DNA of 64,000 nt, from NCBI RefSeq assembly GCF_000755245.1, contig NZ_BBMP01000011.1, positions 1 through 64,000 of the forward strand, read 5' to 3'. The position numbers were made by a program, and so were the translations under genes. Under the pieces are notes generated by a model, which ran no database searches, was not told where the DNA came from, and was given only the letters and a program-made list of their open reading frames with translations. Positions 8,432-18,083 of this stretch are shown piece by piece (within the stretch, counting starts at the first letter, position 1; each line of letters opens with the position of its first letter). Source of the stretch: Halococcus sediminicola (GTDB taxonomy: Archaea; Halobacteriota; Halobacteria; Halobacteriales; Halococcaceae).

Positions 8432-9463
8432 ATGGCCGAGTGCGGCGACGTCTGCGTACTGATTCCGACCTACGAGGAGGCCGCGACCATCGGTAGCGTC
8501 GTCGACGGCTTCCGCGAGCGGGGCTTTTCGAACATCTTAGTGATCGACGGTCACTCGACCGACGAGACGAGGAACATCGCCCGCGAGCACGGTGCGCGCG
8601 TCGTCGAGCAGTCCGGCCGGGGGAAGGGCACCGGCAAGGGGCAGGCCGTCCGCGAGGGCGTCGCCCGCACGACCGCCCCGTACATCCTCCTGCTCGACGG
8701 CGACGGAACTTACCGGCCGGCCGACGCCGAGGCACTACTCGACCCCCTCCTGAGTGGGAAGGCCGACCACGTCATCGGCGACCGCTACGCCGACATGGCC
8801 GACGGTGCGATGACCCGTTTCAATGGCGTCGGCAATCGGATGATCAATCGCGCCTTCCGCACCGTCCACGGCCGCGACGTCGGCGACGTGCTGAGTGGGT
8901 ATCGCGCGTTCACCCGCGAGTCGTTCGAGCGCTGTCACCCCACCGCGGAGGGGTTCGGCATCGAGACCGAACTCGCCGTCGAGTGCGTCAAACAGGGCGT
9001 CGAGATGGTGACCGTCCCCATCACCTACCAGGCCCGACCCGCGGACTCCGAGACGAACCTTCGACCCGTGCGCGACGGCGCGCGCATCCTGCTCACGCTC
9101 TACCGGTTGGCCAAGACCAACAACCCCCTGTTCTACTTCGGCAGCGCCGGCGCGCTCTCGGGGTTCGTCGGCGTGGTGCTGGCCACGTACGTCCTCGTCG
9201 AGTGGCTCACCCTCCGCATCTCCCACGAGGTGCTCGCGGTCGCGGCGGCCTTCGCGGTCATCGTCGGCGTCCAGTTGGTGATGTTCGGCGTCCTCTCGGA
9301 CATGATGCTCGCCATCAACCGCGAACAGACGCGCCGCTTCGAGGCGCTCGTCGAGAACGCCCGGCCAGACGGACGTGAGTCGGCCGTCGAGAGCGAGCCA
9401 CGAACCGAGGGCGCTCGGCTGGACGATCGGCGTGTGAGCGGACGGGCGGGCGAGCGCGACTAG
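8432..9463 (+). CDS. aglJ: AglJ-type dolichol-phosphate glycosyltransferase
   Basis: 343-residue GT2 enzyme that, in Haloferax, adds the first hexose to dolichol phosphate in N-glycan assembly for the S-layer glycoprotein and other surface proteins. The match to the remembered AglJ sequence is strong throughout: VCVLIPTYEEAATIGSVV, LLLDGDGTYRP (DxD), HVIGDRYADMADGAMTRFN, GDVLSGYRAFTRESF, and the juxtamembrane segment LYRLAKTNNPLFYFGSAGA. Two membrane helices follow (about residues 230-255 and 265-290), anchoring the catalytic domain on the cytoplasmic side. The C-terminal 50 residues are a charged, unconserved tail. A TATA-like GTTTTGCG at 8401-8408 fits a leaderless transcript. Its stop codon overlaps the stop of the convergent gene. 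Confidence 0.93.
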   Translation: MAECGDVCVLIPTYEEAATIGSVVDGFRERGFSNILVIDGHSTDETRNIAREHGARVVEQSGRGKGTGKGQAVREGVARTTAPYILLLDGDGTYRPADAEALLDPLLSGKADHVIGDRYADMADGAMTRFNGVGNRMINRAFRTVHGRDVGDVLSGYRAFTRESFERCHPTAEGFGIETELAVECVKQGVEMVTVPITYQARPADSETNLRPVRDGARILLTLYRLAKTNNPLFYFGSAGALSGFVGVVLATYVLVEWLTLRISHEVLAVAAAFAVIVGVQLVMFGVLSDMMLAINREQTRRFEALVENARPDGRESAVESEPRTEGARLDDRRVSGRAGERD

Positions 9464-9780
9464 AACAGCGACCGAAGTCGCCCCAGCAGTCCGCTGGGGG
9501 CCGACCGCCGCTGCTTTTCGAAGACCGGATGGAGCGCATCAAGCAGTTCGTCCTCGGAGTCGAACCGTTCTTTTCCTACTCGTTCGAGCGCCGTCGAGAG
9601 CGCCAGTCCGTTGCCGGCCGGGTCACAGGGGACTTTCGGGTCGTCGAGCGCGCGCACCAGTTCCGCCGAATCGACCGGGTAAGAGACGTCCGCGCGGTCG
9701 AGACGCTCGGCGAGCGCGGCGATACCGAACGCGAGACTCTCCGGCTCGTCCGTGTCGTCCTGCGGCGGTCGGACACCCAT
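9460..9780 (-). CDS. Haloarchaeal conserved small protein, DUF5789-like
   Basis: 106-residue soluble acidic protein. The core segment (ADVSYPVDSAELVRALDDP) resembles the haloarchaeal DUF5789 group, in which a YPV/YPL tract is followed by an acidic helix. No catalytic motif is visible. The C-terminus (SGLLGRLRSLF) is basic and hydrophobic. ATG at 9780 gives the start MGVRPPQDD; longer upstream extensions look random. It is convergent with aglJ, the two stop codons overlapping by three to four bases. Function unknown; the DUF assignment is from memory of the family. Confidence 0.6.
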   Translation of the reverse strand: MGVRPPQDDTDEPESLAFGIAALAERLDRADVSYPVDSAELVRALDDPKVPCDPAGNGLALSTALERVGKERFDSEDELLDALHPVFEKQRRSAPSGLLGRLRSLF

Positions 9781-9974
9781 GTCCGGACGTGGCGACCGAC
9801 CGACGAAAACCCTCCGGCACTGCTCGCGGCCATCGGTCAAGGATTCGGTCGCCTCGCTGTGTGGGTTCGAGTAGCCGGGAAGTGAAGTGTCGAATGAAGT
9901 TATCGGGGATACCGAATGAAAATCCCATCGCACCGAAATCGGCGACAGGTCGCGTGAAATCGGCCGTTCGAGCG

Positions 9975-12900
9975 CTACTCGACGGTTATCCGTCCCGTGC
10001 GAGTGCTCGCGTTGACCGTCACCGAGTAGGCGATCTCGCCGGTCTTGAAGGTGCTCGTGTCGATGGTGAACGTCACCTCCTGCGATTCGCCCGCGTCGAG
10101 CGTGACGCTCTGTTCGTCGGTGACGTTCTGGCCGACGGACGTGATGACCTCGTTGGTGAACTTGTCGGTGAAGCTCCCCGGCGCGAGGAGGTCGAACCAC
10201 GCGCCGTCGGCGACGCGCTCGGCGAGCACGCGCAGGTCGAGTGCGGGGTCGTACGCCTCGCCACGCCGGTTGTTGTAGTTCCGGATGTAGTCGACGTCCG
10301 GCGAGACCGAGATGAGCTTCGCCTTCTTGTCGTCGATGAGGGTGACCAACTCGTCCTGTGTCGGGTCCGACGAGATCCGGTCGCTGTCCTCGTTCGTGAT
10401 GTCGATGAGCACGGTTTTGGCGTCCGAGCGCGCCGAGAGCGCGTTCAGCGAGCCACGGATCGCCCGGTAGTTGGCCTCGAACGCCCCGCTTGCGGAGATA
10501 CCGTCGATGGTCCGTTCGGTCTGGCCGACGTCGCTGGTGTAGTCCTGTCGCAGCGTCGCCGAGCCTTTGCCGTAGGTCACGACCGCAAAGCGGGCGTCGA
10601 TGCCCTGACTGTCGAGTTCGTTGTTGAACCCGCGAATGTCGTCTCTGACCTGATCGATGTAGGGCTGCATGCTTCCCGAGTCGTCGAGCAAGAACACGAC
10701 GTCGACCTTCCCGCTACTCTGTCCGGCGGCGGTGAGCGTCGCGTTCTCGGTGCAGCCGTTCGCCCGGCCGGTGTTGGTGACGTTCGCGGTGACCGTTGCC
10801 TGCTCGCCACGCGTCACGGTGTCCGGTGCCGTGACGTCGCTCACCTCGACGCTACACCGCGGGACGAACCCACTGCCCGAGAGGGGTATCGTCACGGCCT
10901 GCTGGTTCACGGCGTCGCTTTCGATCGCCAGACTCGCCGCCTTCGGACCGGCCGAGGTGGGCGAGAAGCCGACGGTGATCTCTCGCACCTCGCCGGGTGC
11001 GAGCGTGAACGGGCCACCGCCGTCGACGATGCTGAACTCCTCGCCGTTCGCGCCGACGATGCTCGTGTCGGTCACTGCAAGCGGCGCGCTCCCGTCGTTC
11101 GTGACCGTAATCGTCGTCGTGTTCGTGGTCCCGGTTGCCACCTCACCGAAGTCGTGCCGAGCCGGGTCCGCGACGAGGTTCGACGCGGTGCCCGTCCCGG
11201 TGAGCGCCGCGGTGACGGTGGACTGCTCGGGATCGTTGCTCTGCACTTCGATGGTCGCGCTCTTTGCGCCGGCGGAACCGGGCGCAAACTCCACGGTTAT
11301 CTCTCGACTCTGGCCCGGTTCGACCGTGAACGGGGCGTCGGGACCGATCACGGTGAACTCGCTCGCGTCCGCGCCGACGACGTTCACCGCACTCACGTCG
11401 AGTCCTGCGGTGCCGTCGTTCGTGACGGTGAACGTCGTGGTGTTCACCGACCCAGCCGGCACTTCGCCCAAGTCACGCGTCTCGGGTGTGAGCGAGATGG
11501 ATGGTGCGATGCTTTCGCCCGACAGCGGTACCGTCACGGTTGGCTGGTTCGCGGCGTCGCTCTCGACGACGAGCGTCGCCTTCTTCTCGCCCGTCGTCGT
11601 CGGCGCGAAGTCGATGCGCACCTCGACGCTTTGCGATTCGCCGGGCTGGAGCGTGAACGGCCCACTCCCATCGACGATGGTGAAGTCGCCGGCGTCCGGA
11701 CCCACGATGCTCGTCGACGAGACTGACAGCGGTGCGTCCCCGTCGTTGGTGACGGTGAAGTTCTTCGTCTGACTGCCACCGTTTGGCACCTGCCGGTAGT
11801 CGTAACTCGGTGGGTCGACGACGATATTCGACGCGGTGCCCGTCCCGGTGAGAGCCGCGGTGACGGTGGGCCGGTCGGGGTCGTCGCTTTCGAGTTCGAG
11901 GGTCGCGCTCTTCGCGCCCGTCGAGTTCGGAACGAATCTGACCCGGATGTCGCGCGATTCGCCGGGAGCCAGCATGTACGACCGTCCACCGTCGACGAGC
12001 GCGAACTCCTCGGCGTTCGCACCGGAGATGGTCGTCCCCGAGACGGTGAGCGGCGCATTGCCGTCGTTCGTGACCGTGAACGTCGTGACGTTACCCGTGT
12101 TGACCGCCACGTCGCCGTAATCGTAACTCTCCGACGAGAGACCGATCGTCGGCTTGACGCTCTGGCCGGTGAGTGGCACCGTCACGGTCGGCTGGTCGGG
12201 ATCGTCGCTCTCGACGACCAACTGTGCGTTCTTCTCGCCGGTGGTCGTCGGCGCGAACTGCACTGTCACTTCCTGTGACTCGCCCGGTGCAAGCGTGAAC
12301 GGTCCACCGCCGTCGGTGATCGTGAACGCACCTGCGTCGTCACCCCCGATGCTCGTTCCCGAGATCGCAAGCGGCGCGGTGCCGTCGTTCGTGACGGTGA
12401 CCGTCTGGGTGGCGTTCCCGTCGTTCACCACGTCGCCGTAGTCGAGGTTCGCGGGATCGACGGCGATGTTCGACTCGATACCCGTTCCGGAGATGTCCGA
12501 CGAGACGGTCGGTTGGTCGGGATCGTTGCTCCGCACTTCGAGTCTCGCGCTCTTCGTGCCCGTCGATTCGGGAGCGAACTCGACGGTTAGCTCCCGACTC
12601 TCGCCGGGACCGAGCGTGAACGCGCCGCCACCGCCGACGACGGTGAACGCAGCCGCGTCCGCCCCGGTGATACTCGTTCCGCTCACGTCGAGCGGTGCAG
12701 TGCCGTCGTTCGTGACCGTGAACGTCGTCGTGTTCGCCGATCCCGTGGGAATCTCGCCGTAATCGTTGCTTGACGGGGAGAGAGCGACGTTCGGTGCGAC
12801 GCTCTCACCGGCGAGTGATACCGTGACGGTTGGCTGGTCGCCGTCGTCGCTGTCGATGGCGAGTGTCGCGCTCTTCGAACCGGTCGAGGAGGGCGCGAAC

Positions 12901-15900
12901 TGGACGGTGACTTCGCGGGACTCGCCGGGACCGAGCGTGAACGGTCCACCACCGTCGGTGATGGTGAATTCGCCGGCATCCGCACCCGAGAGCGTCGTCC
13001 CGGAAACCGACAGCGGCGCAGTCCCGTCGTTCGTCACCAGGAACGTGCGCGTGCTCTCTCCGTCGTCGGGAACCTCACCGTAGTCGAGGCTCGTGGGGTC
13101 GACCACGATGTTCGACTGGGTGCCGGTGCCCGACAGCGAACTCGTCAGCGTGGGACTGTCCGGGTCGTCGCTGTCGATGGCGAGTGTTGCGTTCTTCGCG
13201 CCCGTCGAGGTGGGTGCGAACGCCACAGTGACTTCGCGCGATTCGTCCGGTGCGAGCGTGAACGATCCGTCACCCGAAACGAAGGTGTACTGGTCCGCGT
13301 CGGCACCGATCAATCGGGTTCCGCTCACGTCGAGCGGCGCAGTGCCGTCGTTCGTGACGGTGAACGTCTGCGTATCGCCGGAACCGACCGCCACGTCACC
13401 GTAGTCGTACGTTTCGGGGGTGAGCACCGCGTTGGGTTCGACGCTGCCGCCGGAGAGCGGTACCGTCACCGTGGGCTGGTCGGCGTCGTCGCTCTCGATG
13501 ACGACTTCCGCCGTCTTGTCACCCGTCGAGGAGGGCGCGAACTGGACGGTGACTTCGCGGGACTCGCCCGGTGCGAGCGTGAACGGTCCACCGCCGTCGG
13601 TAATGGTGAATTCGCCGGCATCCCGCCCGGAGATGGTCGCCCCGGAAACCGACAGCGGTGCGTCGCCGTCGTTGGTCACCGTAACCGTCTGCGTCGCCTG
13701 GCCGTCGTTCGAGACGTCACCGTAGTCGAGGCTCGCGGGATCGACGGCGATGTTCGACTGGGTGGCCTGTCCCGTGAGCGAACCCGTGACCGTCGGGCTG
13801 TCCGCGTCGTCGCTCGCGACTTCGAGCGTCGCGCTCTTCGCGCCCGTCGAGGTCGGCGAGAACGCGACGGTTATCGTTCTGGTTTCGTTCGGTGACAGCT
13901 CGAAGGAGCCACCGCCGTCGGTGATCGTGAACTCGCCGGCGTCCGCACCCGCGATGGTGACGTCCGAAACCGACAGCGGCGCGCTTCCATCGTTTCGGAC
14001 CACGAAGGCCCGTGTCTCGGCCGACTCCACCGGCACGTCGCCGTAGTCGCGTGCATCTGGCGTGAGCGTGATGTCCGGTTCGGTGCTCGTTCCTCTCAAG
14101 GGGATCGTCAGCGTCGGCTGGTCAGCATTGTCGCTCTCGACGACGAGCTGGGCGGCTTTGTCGCCTGTCGTGGTCGGGGCGAATCGTACCTCGATCTCGC
14201 GTGACTCTCCCGGTTCGAGGTCGAACGCTCCGCCGCCCGAGAGGATGGTGAACGAACCTGGATCCATCCCGGCGATGGTAACGCTCGAGGCCGACAGCGG
14301 CCCGTTGCCGTCGTTCGTGATGGTGAAGGTTTGCGTTGCATTTCGGTCGTTGGGAACCTCACCGTAGTCGTGGCTCGGGGAGTCGACCGCGACGTTCGAT
14401 TGGGTGCCGGTTCCCGACAGCGCCGCCGTGAGTGTCTCGCCCGCGTTGTTGTCGACGGCGAGAGTGGCACTCTTCGCACCAACCGAGGTGGGTGCGAATC
14501 GCACTCTGATCTCTCGGGATTCACCGGGTGCGAGCGTGAACGCCCCACTACCGTCAGTGATCGCGAACTCGCCCGCGTTCGGGCCAGTGATAGTCGTCTC
14601 CGAAACCGACAACGGCGCAGTGCCGTCGTTCGTGACCGTGAACGTCGTGACGTTCGTGGACCCGGTGGCTACGTCGCCATACTCGTGTTCGGTGGGTGAA
14701 ATCGTGATGCCCGGTGCGACGCTACTGCCCGCCACCGGCACCGTCACGGTTGGCTGATCGCCGTCGTCGCTCTCGACGACGACGTTGGCGTTTTTCGCTC
14801 CCGTCGAGGTGGGCGCGAACTGGACGGTGACTTCGCGGGACTCGCCCGGTGCGAGCGTGAACGGTCCACCGTTGTCCGTGATGGTGAACTCGCCGGCACC
14901 ACCCTCGACCGACGTCCCGGTGACGTCGAGCGGCGCGTCGCCGTCGTTGGTCACAGTGAACGTCTGCGTCGAGGTGTCACCGTTCGAGACATCCCCGTAG
15001 GCGAGGCTCGCTGGCTCGACGACGATGTTCGACTGCGAGCCGGTACCGGACAGCGCCGCCGAGAGGACGCCGCCATCCGCCGCTTCGCTGACGACTTCGA
15101 GGGCTGCGTTCTTCGCTCCCGCCGAAGTAGGACCGAACCGTACTCGGACTTCGTGTGACTCGCCTGGGGCAAGCGTGAACTGCCCGCCACCGGCAGTGAC
15201 GGTGAACTGGTCTGCATCCGCCCCGGTGATCCGGGTCGCGGTCACGCTGAGCGGTGCAGTACCGTCGTTCGTGACCGTGAATGTCTGCGTATCGCCGGAG
15301 TCGACCGGCACGCTCCCGTACTCGTGCTCCGTCGGCGTCAGTCCGATCGTCGGCTGGACGCCGGTCCCGGAGAGCGTGGACGAAACCGTGGGGCTATCCG
15401 GGTCGTCGCTTGCGACGTCGAGCGTCGCGGTCTGCTGGCCGGTCGCGGTCGGCGAGAATCGGACGGTGACGTCGTGCGAGTCGCCGGGTGCGAGCGTGAA
15501 CGAGCCACCGCCGTCGGTGATCTCGAACTGGTCGGCGTTCGAACCCGTCAGTGTACTTCCGGCGACCGCAAGGTCGCTGTCACCGTCGTTGGTGATGGTG
15601 AACGTCTGGGTTCCGTTCGTCCCGACGAGCGTCTCACCGTAGTCCGACGTCGCGGGTGAGAGGGCGATGTTCGGCGACCCAGGCGGTTCCGGAGTAGTGG
15701 TTTCGGTCGGTGGCGTCGTTGTGGTCGTCTGAGTAGTCGTGATTGGCGTCGTGGCCGTGGTTGTCGAAGTGACGGTTTCGGTCGGCTCCGTCGTCGGCGA
15801 CGGATTCGTCGTAGCCGGCGGAGTGGAAGTCGTCGTGGTGTCCGTCGGCGGGGTGGCGGTTGCTGTCGCGGTCGGCGAAGCGGTAGGCGTTGGAGTCGTC

Positions 15901-17447
15901 GTCGGGGCTGTGCTGGTTGGGTTCGGTGCTGTCGTGGGTGTTCCCGGCGACTGAGTTGCCGTCTCCGTTGCCGTGCCCGTTTCTGTGGGCTGTTCCGCCG
16001 TCGGCGATGACGTCACGGTGGCGGTGTTCGTCGTCGGGGATTCGGTCGTCGTGTCCGATGGCGTGGTCGTGGACGCCGTCGTCGGTACCGTCTCGGTCGA
16101 GGTCGAAGGCGGTGATTCGGTCGGTGTGCTGGTCTCGGTGCGTGTGGACGACGGCGGTTGTGTCGTCGATTCGGACGGTTGCGTGGTCGTCGACGTGTCC
16201 GGGGACGCCGTCGTCGTGTCGGTTGCCGTCGGCGCTGGTTCGGCAGTCGCTGTCGCCGTCGGTTCCGGTTCGCCGGGCGATTCGGTCTGCGGAGCGGTGG
16301 GTGATTGCGAACCGCTACCGGGAACCGTCGGCATCGCCGGTGAGGTGGACGGTGGGGCGGTCGGCTCCGAGGGCGTCACGCCCTCGTCGGTCCCCGAAAC
16401 GTCGCTGTCGACGGTCGTGTTCGACGGGATCGTCGCGCCGTCGTCGATCGAGACACCTGGACGAATCTTCACGTTTTGACCGATGAGTACGTTCTGACCG
16501 ATCGAGACGCCGCTCCCGATCCGTGTTCCCGAACCTATCTGAGTGCCGTCGCCGATGGACACGTCACGGCTCACGATGACGCCGGCACCGATGGTGACGC
16601 CCGACCCGACCGTGACGTTGCGCCCGAGGAGCGTTCGATGACTCACGCTCGTCTCGCTTGCGACGGTCGCGTTGTCACCGACGACGACGCCGGGACCGAG
16701 CGTGACGTTCTCGCCGAAAGTGGCGGAGTCACCGGCGACGGCGGTTCGGTCGCTGGTGGTATCGTAAGCGTCGGGGAGGGCGACCGAGAACGTGTGCGTT
16801 CCGGGACCGAGAGTGGCCGAGTCCGCATCGACGAAGGTCTGGTCCGGCTCGGTCTCCGGGCTCCAGCCGGGACCGGGTTTCCGGTAGCTCACGAGCGAGA
16901 GAGGGACGTTACACCCGTCTCGAATCGTGACTGTCGTCGTCGCAGTGCCGTCTTTCACGGTGATCTCCCGACTTTCGATACACTCGGTGTAGCTCTCGTT
17001 CGAAGCCGTGAGGTTGCCGGAATGACGCGTCAGCGCACGCTTGCTATCGCCGTGGGCGAACCGAATCAGTCGATCGTCCGCATAGGTCCCCTCGTCGTCC
17101 CCGAACTGCTTGATCGGAGCCCCGAAGACAAGATCCACTTGGTAGAACGCGACGACTCGGTCCGTTTCCGCAACGGTTGAGACCGACGATCCCGTCCGGG
17201 AACCGTTTGGAGCGCCGGACGAGCGATTCGTCGCCGCCGAATCGGACTGGCTGACTGAAATGCTCTCTCCCGAAGCGCTGTCGGAGCGAGAGTCGGCCAG
17301 TGATGTATTGGGTTGCGTCCCTCCCGCCGCAGTATCCATCGAAGACCGTGGCTGCGAAGCCGGAGTGGCAAGTATTCCGGCCGGGACCGTCGAGACGACG
17401 ACTATGAGCGAAACGATAACCACAAGAGAATGTTTCTTGCTTACCAT
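9975..17447 (-). CDS. Giant secreted multidomain surface protein: LbetaH, mucin-like stalk, 15 ASH domains, VWA
   Basis: 2490 residues. A Sec-type signal peptide (SLVVIVSLIVVVSTVPAG) is followed by about 100 residues of beta-rich sequence. Residues about 235-352 are a run of hexapeptides such as LIGQNVKIRPGV, diagnostic of a left-handed beta-helix. Residues about 355-590 are a Thr/Pro/Ser stalk likely to be O-glycosylated. From about 593 to 2194 come 15 domains of about 105 residues, each with TFTVTNDGTAPL and FTLAPGESREV type motifs, the choice-of-anchor D/ASH immunoglobulin-like family. After a CARDB-like linker, residues from about 2245 form a VWA domain with DVVFLLDDSGSM (MIDAS DxSxS). 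The C-terminus (RTGRITVE) has no membrane helix or PGF-CTERM motif, so the mode of anchoring is unclear. It probably acts as a long extracellular fibre or adhesin presenting a metal-dependent binding tip. The first ATG at 17447 places the signal peptide correctly. Confidence 0.9.
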   Translation of the reverse strand: MVSKKHSLVVIVSLIVVVSTVPAGILATPASQPRSSMDTAAGGTQPNTSLADSRSDSASGESISVSQSDSAATNRSSGAPNGSRTGSSVSTVAETDRVVAFYQVDLVFGAPIKQFGDDEGTYADDRLIRFAHGDSKRALTRHSGNLTASNESYTECIESREITVKDGTATTTVTIRDGCNVPLSLVSYRKPGPGWSPETEPDQTFVDADSATLGPGTHTFSVALPDAYDTTSDRTAVAGDSATFGENVTLGPGVVVGDNATVASETSVSHRTLLGRNVTVGSGVTIGAGVIVSRDVSIGDGTQIGSGTRIGSGVSIGQNVLIGQNVKIRPGVSIDDGATIPSNTTVDSDVSGTDEGVTPSEPTAPPSTSPAMPTVPGSGSQSPTAPQTESPGEPEPTATATAEPAPTATDTTTASPDTSTTTQPSESTTQPPSSTRTETSTPTESPPSTSTETVPTTASTTTPSDTTTESPTTNTATVTSSPTAEQPTETGTATETATQSPGTPTTAPNPTSTAPTTTPTPTASPTATATATPPTDTTTTSTPPATTNPSPTTEPTETVTSTTTATTPITTTQTTTTTPPTETTTPEPPGSPNIALSPATSDYGETLVGTNGTQTFTITNDGDSDLAVAGSTLTGSNADQFEITDGGGSFTLAPGDSHDVTVRFSPTATGQQTATLDVASDDPDSPTVSSTLSGTGVQPTIGLTPTEHEYGSVPVDSGDTQTFTVTNDGTAPLSVTATRITGADADQFTVTAGGGQFTLAPGESHEVRVRFGPTSAGAKNAALEVVSEAADGGVLSAALSGTGSQSNIVVEPASLAYGDVSNGDTSTQTFTVTNDGDAPLDVTGTSVEGGAGEFTITDNGGPFTLAPGESREVTVQFAPTSTGAKNANVVVESDDGDQPTVTVPVAGSSVAPGITISPTEHEYGDVATGSTNVTTFTVTNDGTAPLSVSETTITGPNAGEFAITDGSGAFTLAPGESREIRVRFAPTSVGAKSATLAVDNNAGETLTAALSGTGTQSNVAVDSPSHDYGEVPNDRNATQTFTITNDGNGPLSASSVTIAGMDPGSFTILSGGGAFDLEPGESREIEVRFAPTTTGDKAAQLVVESDNADQPTLTIPLRGTSTEPDITLTPDARDYGDVPVESAETRAFVVRNDGSAPLSVSDVTIAGADAGEFTITDGGGSFELSPNETRTITVAFSPTSTGAKSATLEVASDDADSPTVTGSLTGQATQSNIAVDPASLDYGDVSNDGQATQTVTVTNDGDAPLSVSGATISGRDAGEFTITDGGGPFTLAPGESREVTVQFAPSSTGDKTAEVVIESDDADQPTVTVPLSGGSVEPNAVLTPETYDYGDVAVGSGDTQTFTVTNDGTAPLDVSGTRLIGADADQYTFVSGDGSFTLAPDESREVTVAFAPTSTGAKNATLAIDSDDPDSPTLTSSLSGTGTQSNIVVDPTSLDYGEVPDDGESTRTFLVTNDGTAPLSVSGTTLSGADAGEFTITDGGGPFTLGPGESREVTVQFAPSSTGSKSATLAIDSDDGDQPTVTVSLAGESVAPNVALSPSSNDYGEIPTGSANTTTFTVTNDGTAPLDVSGTSITGADAAAFTVVGGGGAFTLGPGESRELTVEFAPESTGTKSARLEVRSNDPDQPTVSSDISGTGIESNIAVDPANLDYGDVVNDGNATQTVTVTNDGTAPLAISGTSIGGDDAGAFTITDGGGPFTLAPGESQEVTVQFAPTTTGEKNAQLVVESDDPDQPTVTVPLTGQSVKPTIGLSSESYDYGDVAVNTGNVTTFTVTNDGNAPLTVSGTTISGANAEEFALVDGGRSYMLAPGESRDIRVRFVPNSTGAKSATLELESDDPDRPTVTAALTGTGTASNIVVDPPSYDYRQVPNGGSQTKNFTVTNDGDAPLSVSSTSIVGPDAGDFTIVDGSGPFTLQPGESQSVEVRIDFAPTTTGEKKATLVVESDAANQPTVTVPLSGESIAPSISLTPETRDLGEVPAGSVNTTTFTVTNDGTAGLDVSAVNVVGADASEFTVIGPDAPFTVEPGQSREITVEFAPGSAGAKSATIEVQSNDPEQSTVTAALTGTGTASNLVADPARHDFGEVATGTTNTTTITVTNDGSAPLAVTDTSIVGANGEEFSIVDGGGPFTLAPGEVREITVGFSPTSAGPKAASLAIESDAVNQQAVTIPLSGSGFVPRCSVEVSDVTAPDTVTRGEQATVTANVTNTGRANGCTENATLTAAGQSSGKVDVVFLLDDSGSMQPYIDQVRDDIRGFNNELDSQGIDARFAVVTYGKGSATLRQDYTSDVGQTERTIDGISASGAFEANYRAIRGSLNALSARSDAKTVLIDITNEDSDRISSDPTQDELVTLIDDKKAKLISVSPDVDYIRNYNNRRGEAYDPALDLRVLAERVADGAWFDLLAPGSFTDKFTNEVITSVGQNVTDEQSVTLDAGESQEVTFTIDTSTFKTGEIAYSVTVNASTRTGRITVE
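10866..15674 (-). repeat. Coding tandem array: 15 ASH-domain repeats arranged as a two-domain super-repeat
   Basis: Fifteen units of about 315-320 bases encode the ASH domains. From the second unit on, domains alternate strictly between a type starting P-x-I/V-x-L-x-P and a type starting S-N-I/V/L-x-V/A-D-P. Equivalent SN junctions recur near 11826, 12471, 13112, 13751, 14392 and 15026, a spacing of about 640 bases, so the ancestral duplicated unit was the two-domain pair. Confidence 0.88.
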
Positions 17448-17517
17448 TCGTTAGTAGATTTGCACCTCTCGTGAAGTAAAACAACGATCATAGTGGAAAC
17501 ATCTGCTGGTAGCCACA

Positions 17518-17529
17518 TTATTTTATAGT
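17518..17529 (-). promoter_or_regulatory. TATA-like element of the giant surface-protein gene
   Basis: On the minus strand CTATAAAATAAT lies about 72-82 bases before the ATG at 17447, implying a leader of roughly 45-50 bases. It sits in an unusually AT-rich 249-base interval (17448-17696) between this gene and dhaM in which I see no gene. The same interval must contain the 3' end of the dhaM transcript's upstream neighbourhood. Confidence 0.5.
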
Positions 17530-17696
17530 GGTTGCGGAGCATAGATGTGATACGCACACAAAATTCTACAGGGTGAATATCAGCATCCAACCTCTAAATA
17601 TTCGCGACGATGATGTTCTACTCTGTATGGCCGACTCTATACCGATAGTTCTCTACCGTTCACGACCGTCTACTCTCGGCTCGAATTGTCGAGAGA

Positions 17697-18083
17697 TCAG
17701 CCGTTGAGTTTGTCGATGTCGCGTGCAGCCTCGGCTTGCTCACGAACCGATTCGAGCGTTGCGCTCGGACTCGTTGCGGCGACGGCCGCGTTGACGGCCC
17801 CTTCGAGAACCGGCCCATCGGCGATCGCCGCCTCGACGTCGCTCGTCTCGATAGCCACCTCGGCGTTCATGACCGCACTCCCGAGGTCGACGAGGACCAC
17901 GACACCGTTGCCGTCGTCGGCTGCCACGAGCGCATCCTGGATGTCGTCCGGCACGGTGCCGATGCCGCCGCTTCCGTCGCCCCCGACCGGTTCGATGCGA
18001 ACGTCGGTGGCCATCTCCGCCGCCACCTCGACGATGCCAGCGGCGGCGGTTTCGCTGTGAGAGACGACGACGAGTCCGATCAT
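17697..18083 (-). CDS. dhaM: Dihydroxyacetone kinase phosphotransfer subunit DhaM (EIIA-Man type)
   Basis: 128-residue protein of the EIIA-mannose fold that relays phosphate from HPr to the ADP held on DhaL. The N-terminal strand VVVSHSET places the phospho-acceptor His at residue 9. GGDGSGGIGTVPDDI and VLVDLGSAVMNAE are family motifs surrounding the active site. It is the single-domain form, without the HPr and truncated EI domains fused in E. coli DhaM, so it needs the separate ptsH product encoded 4 kb upstream. The ATG overlaps the dhaL stop in an ATGA arrangement, so translation is probably coupled. Confidence 0.9.
   Translation of the reverse strand: MIGLVVVSHSETAAAGIVEVAAEMATDVRIEPVGGDGSGGIGTVPDDIQDALVAADDGNGVVVLVDLGSAVMNAEVAIETSDVEAAIADGPVLEGAVNAAVAATSPSATLESVREQAEAARDIDKLNG

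Noticed and set aside
9789-11726. Long plus-strand open frames of several hundred residues antisense to the giant surface-protein gene
   Set aside because: They arise from the repetitive codons of the ASH domains read in reverse, lack recognisable domains and promoters, and recur with the same period as the real repeats.
11821-15040. Regularly spaced repeats resembling a CRISPR or satellite array
   Set aside because: The period of about 640 bases keeps an open reading frame and encodes alternating protein domains, so this is a coding duplication.
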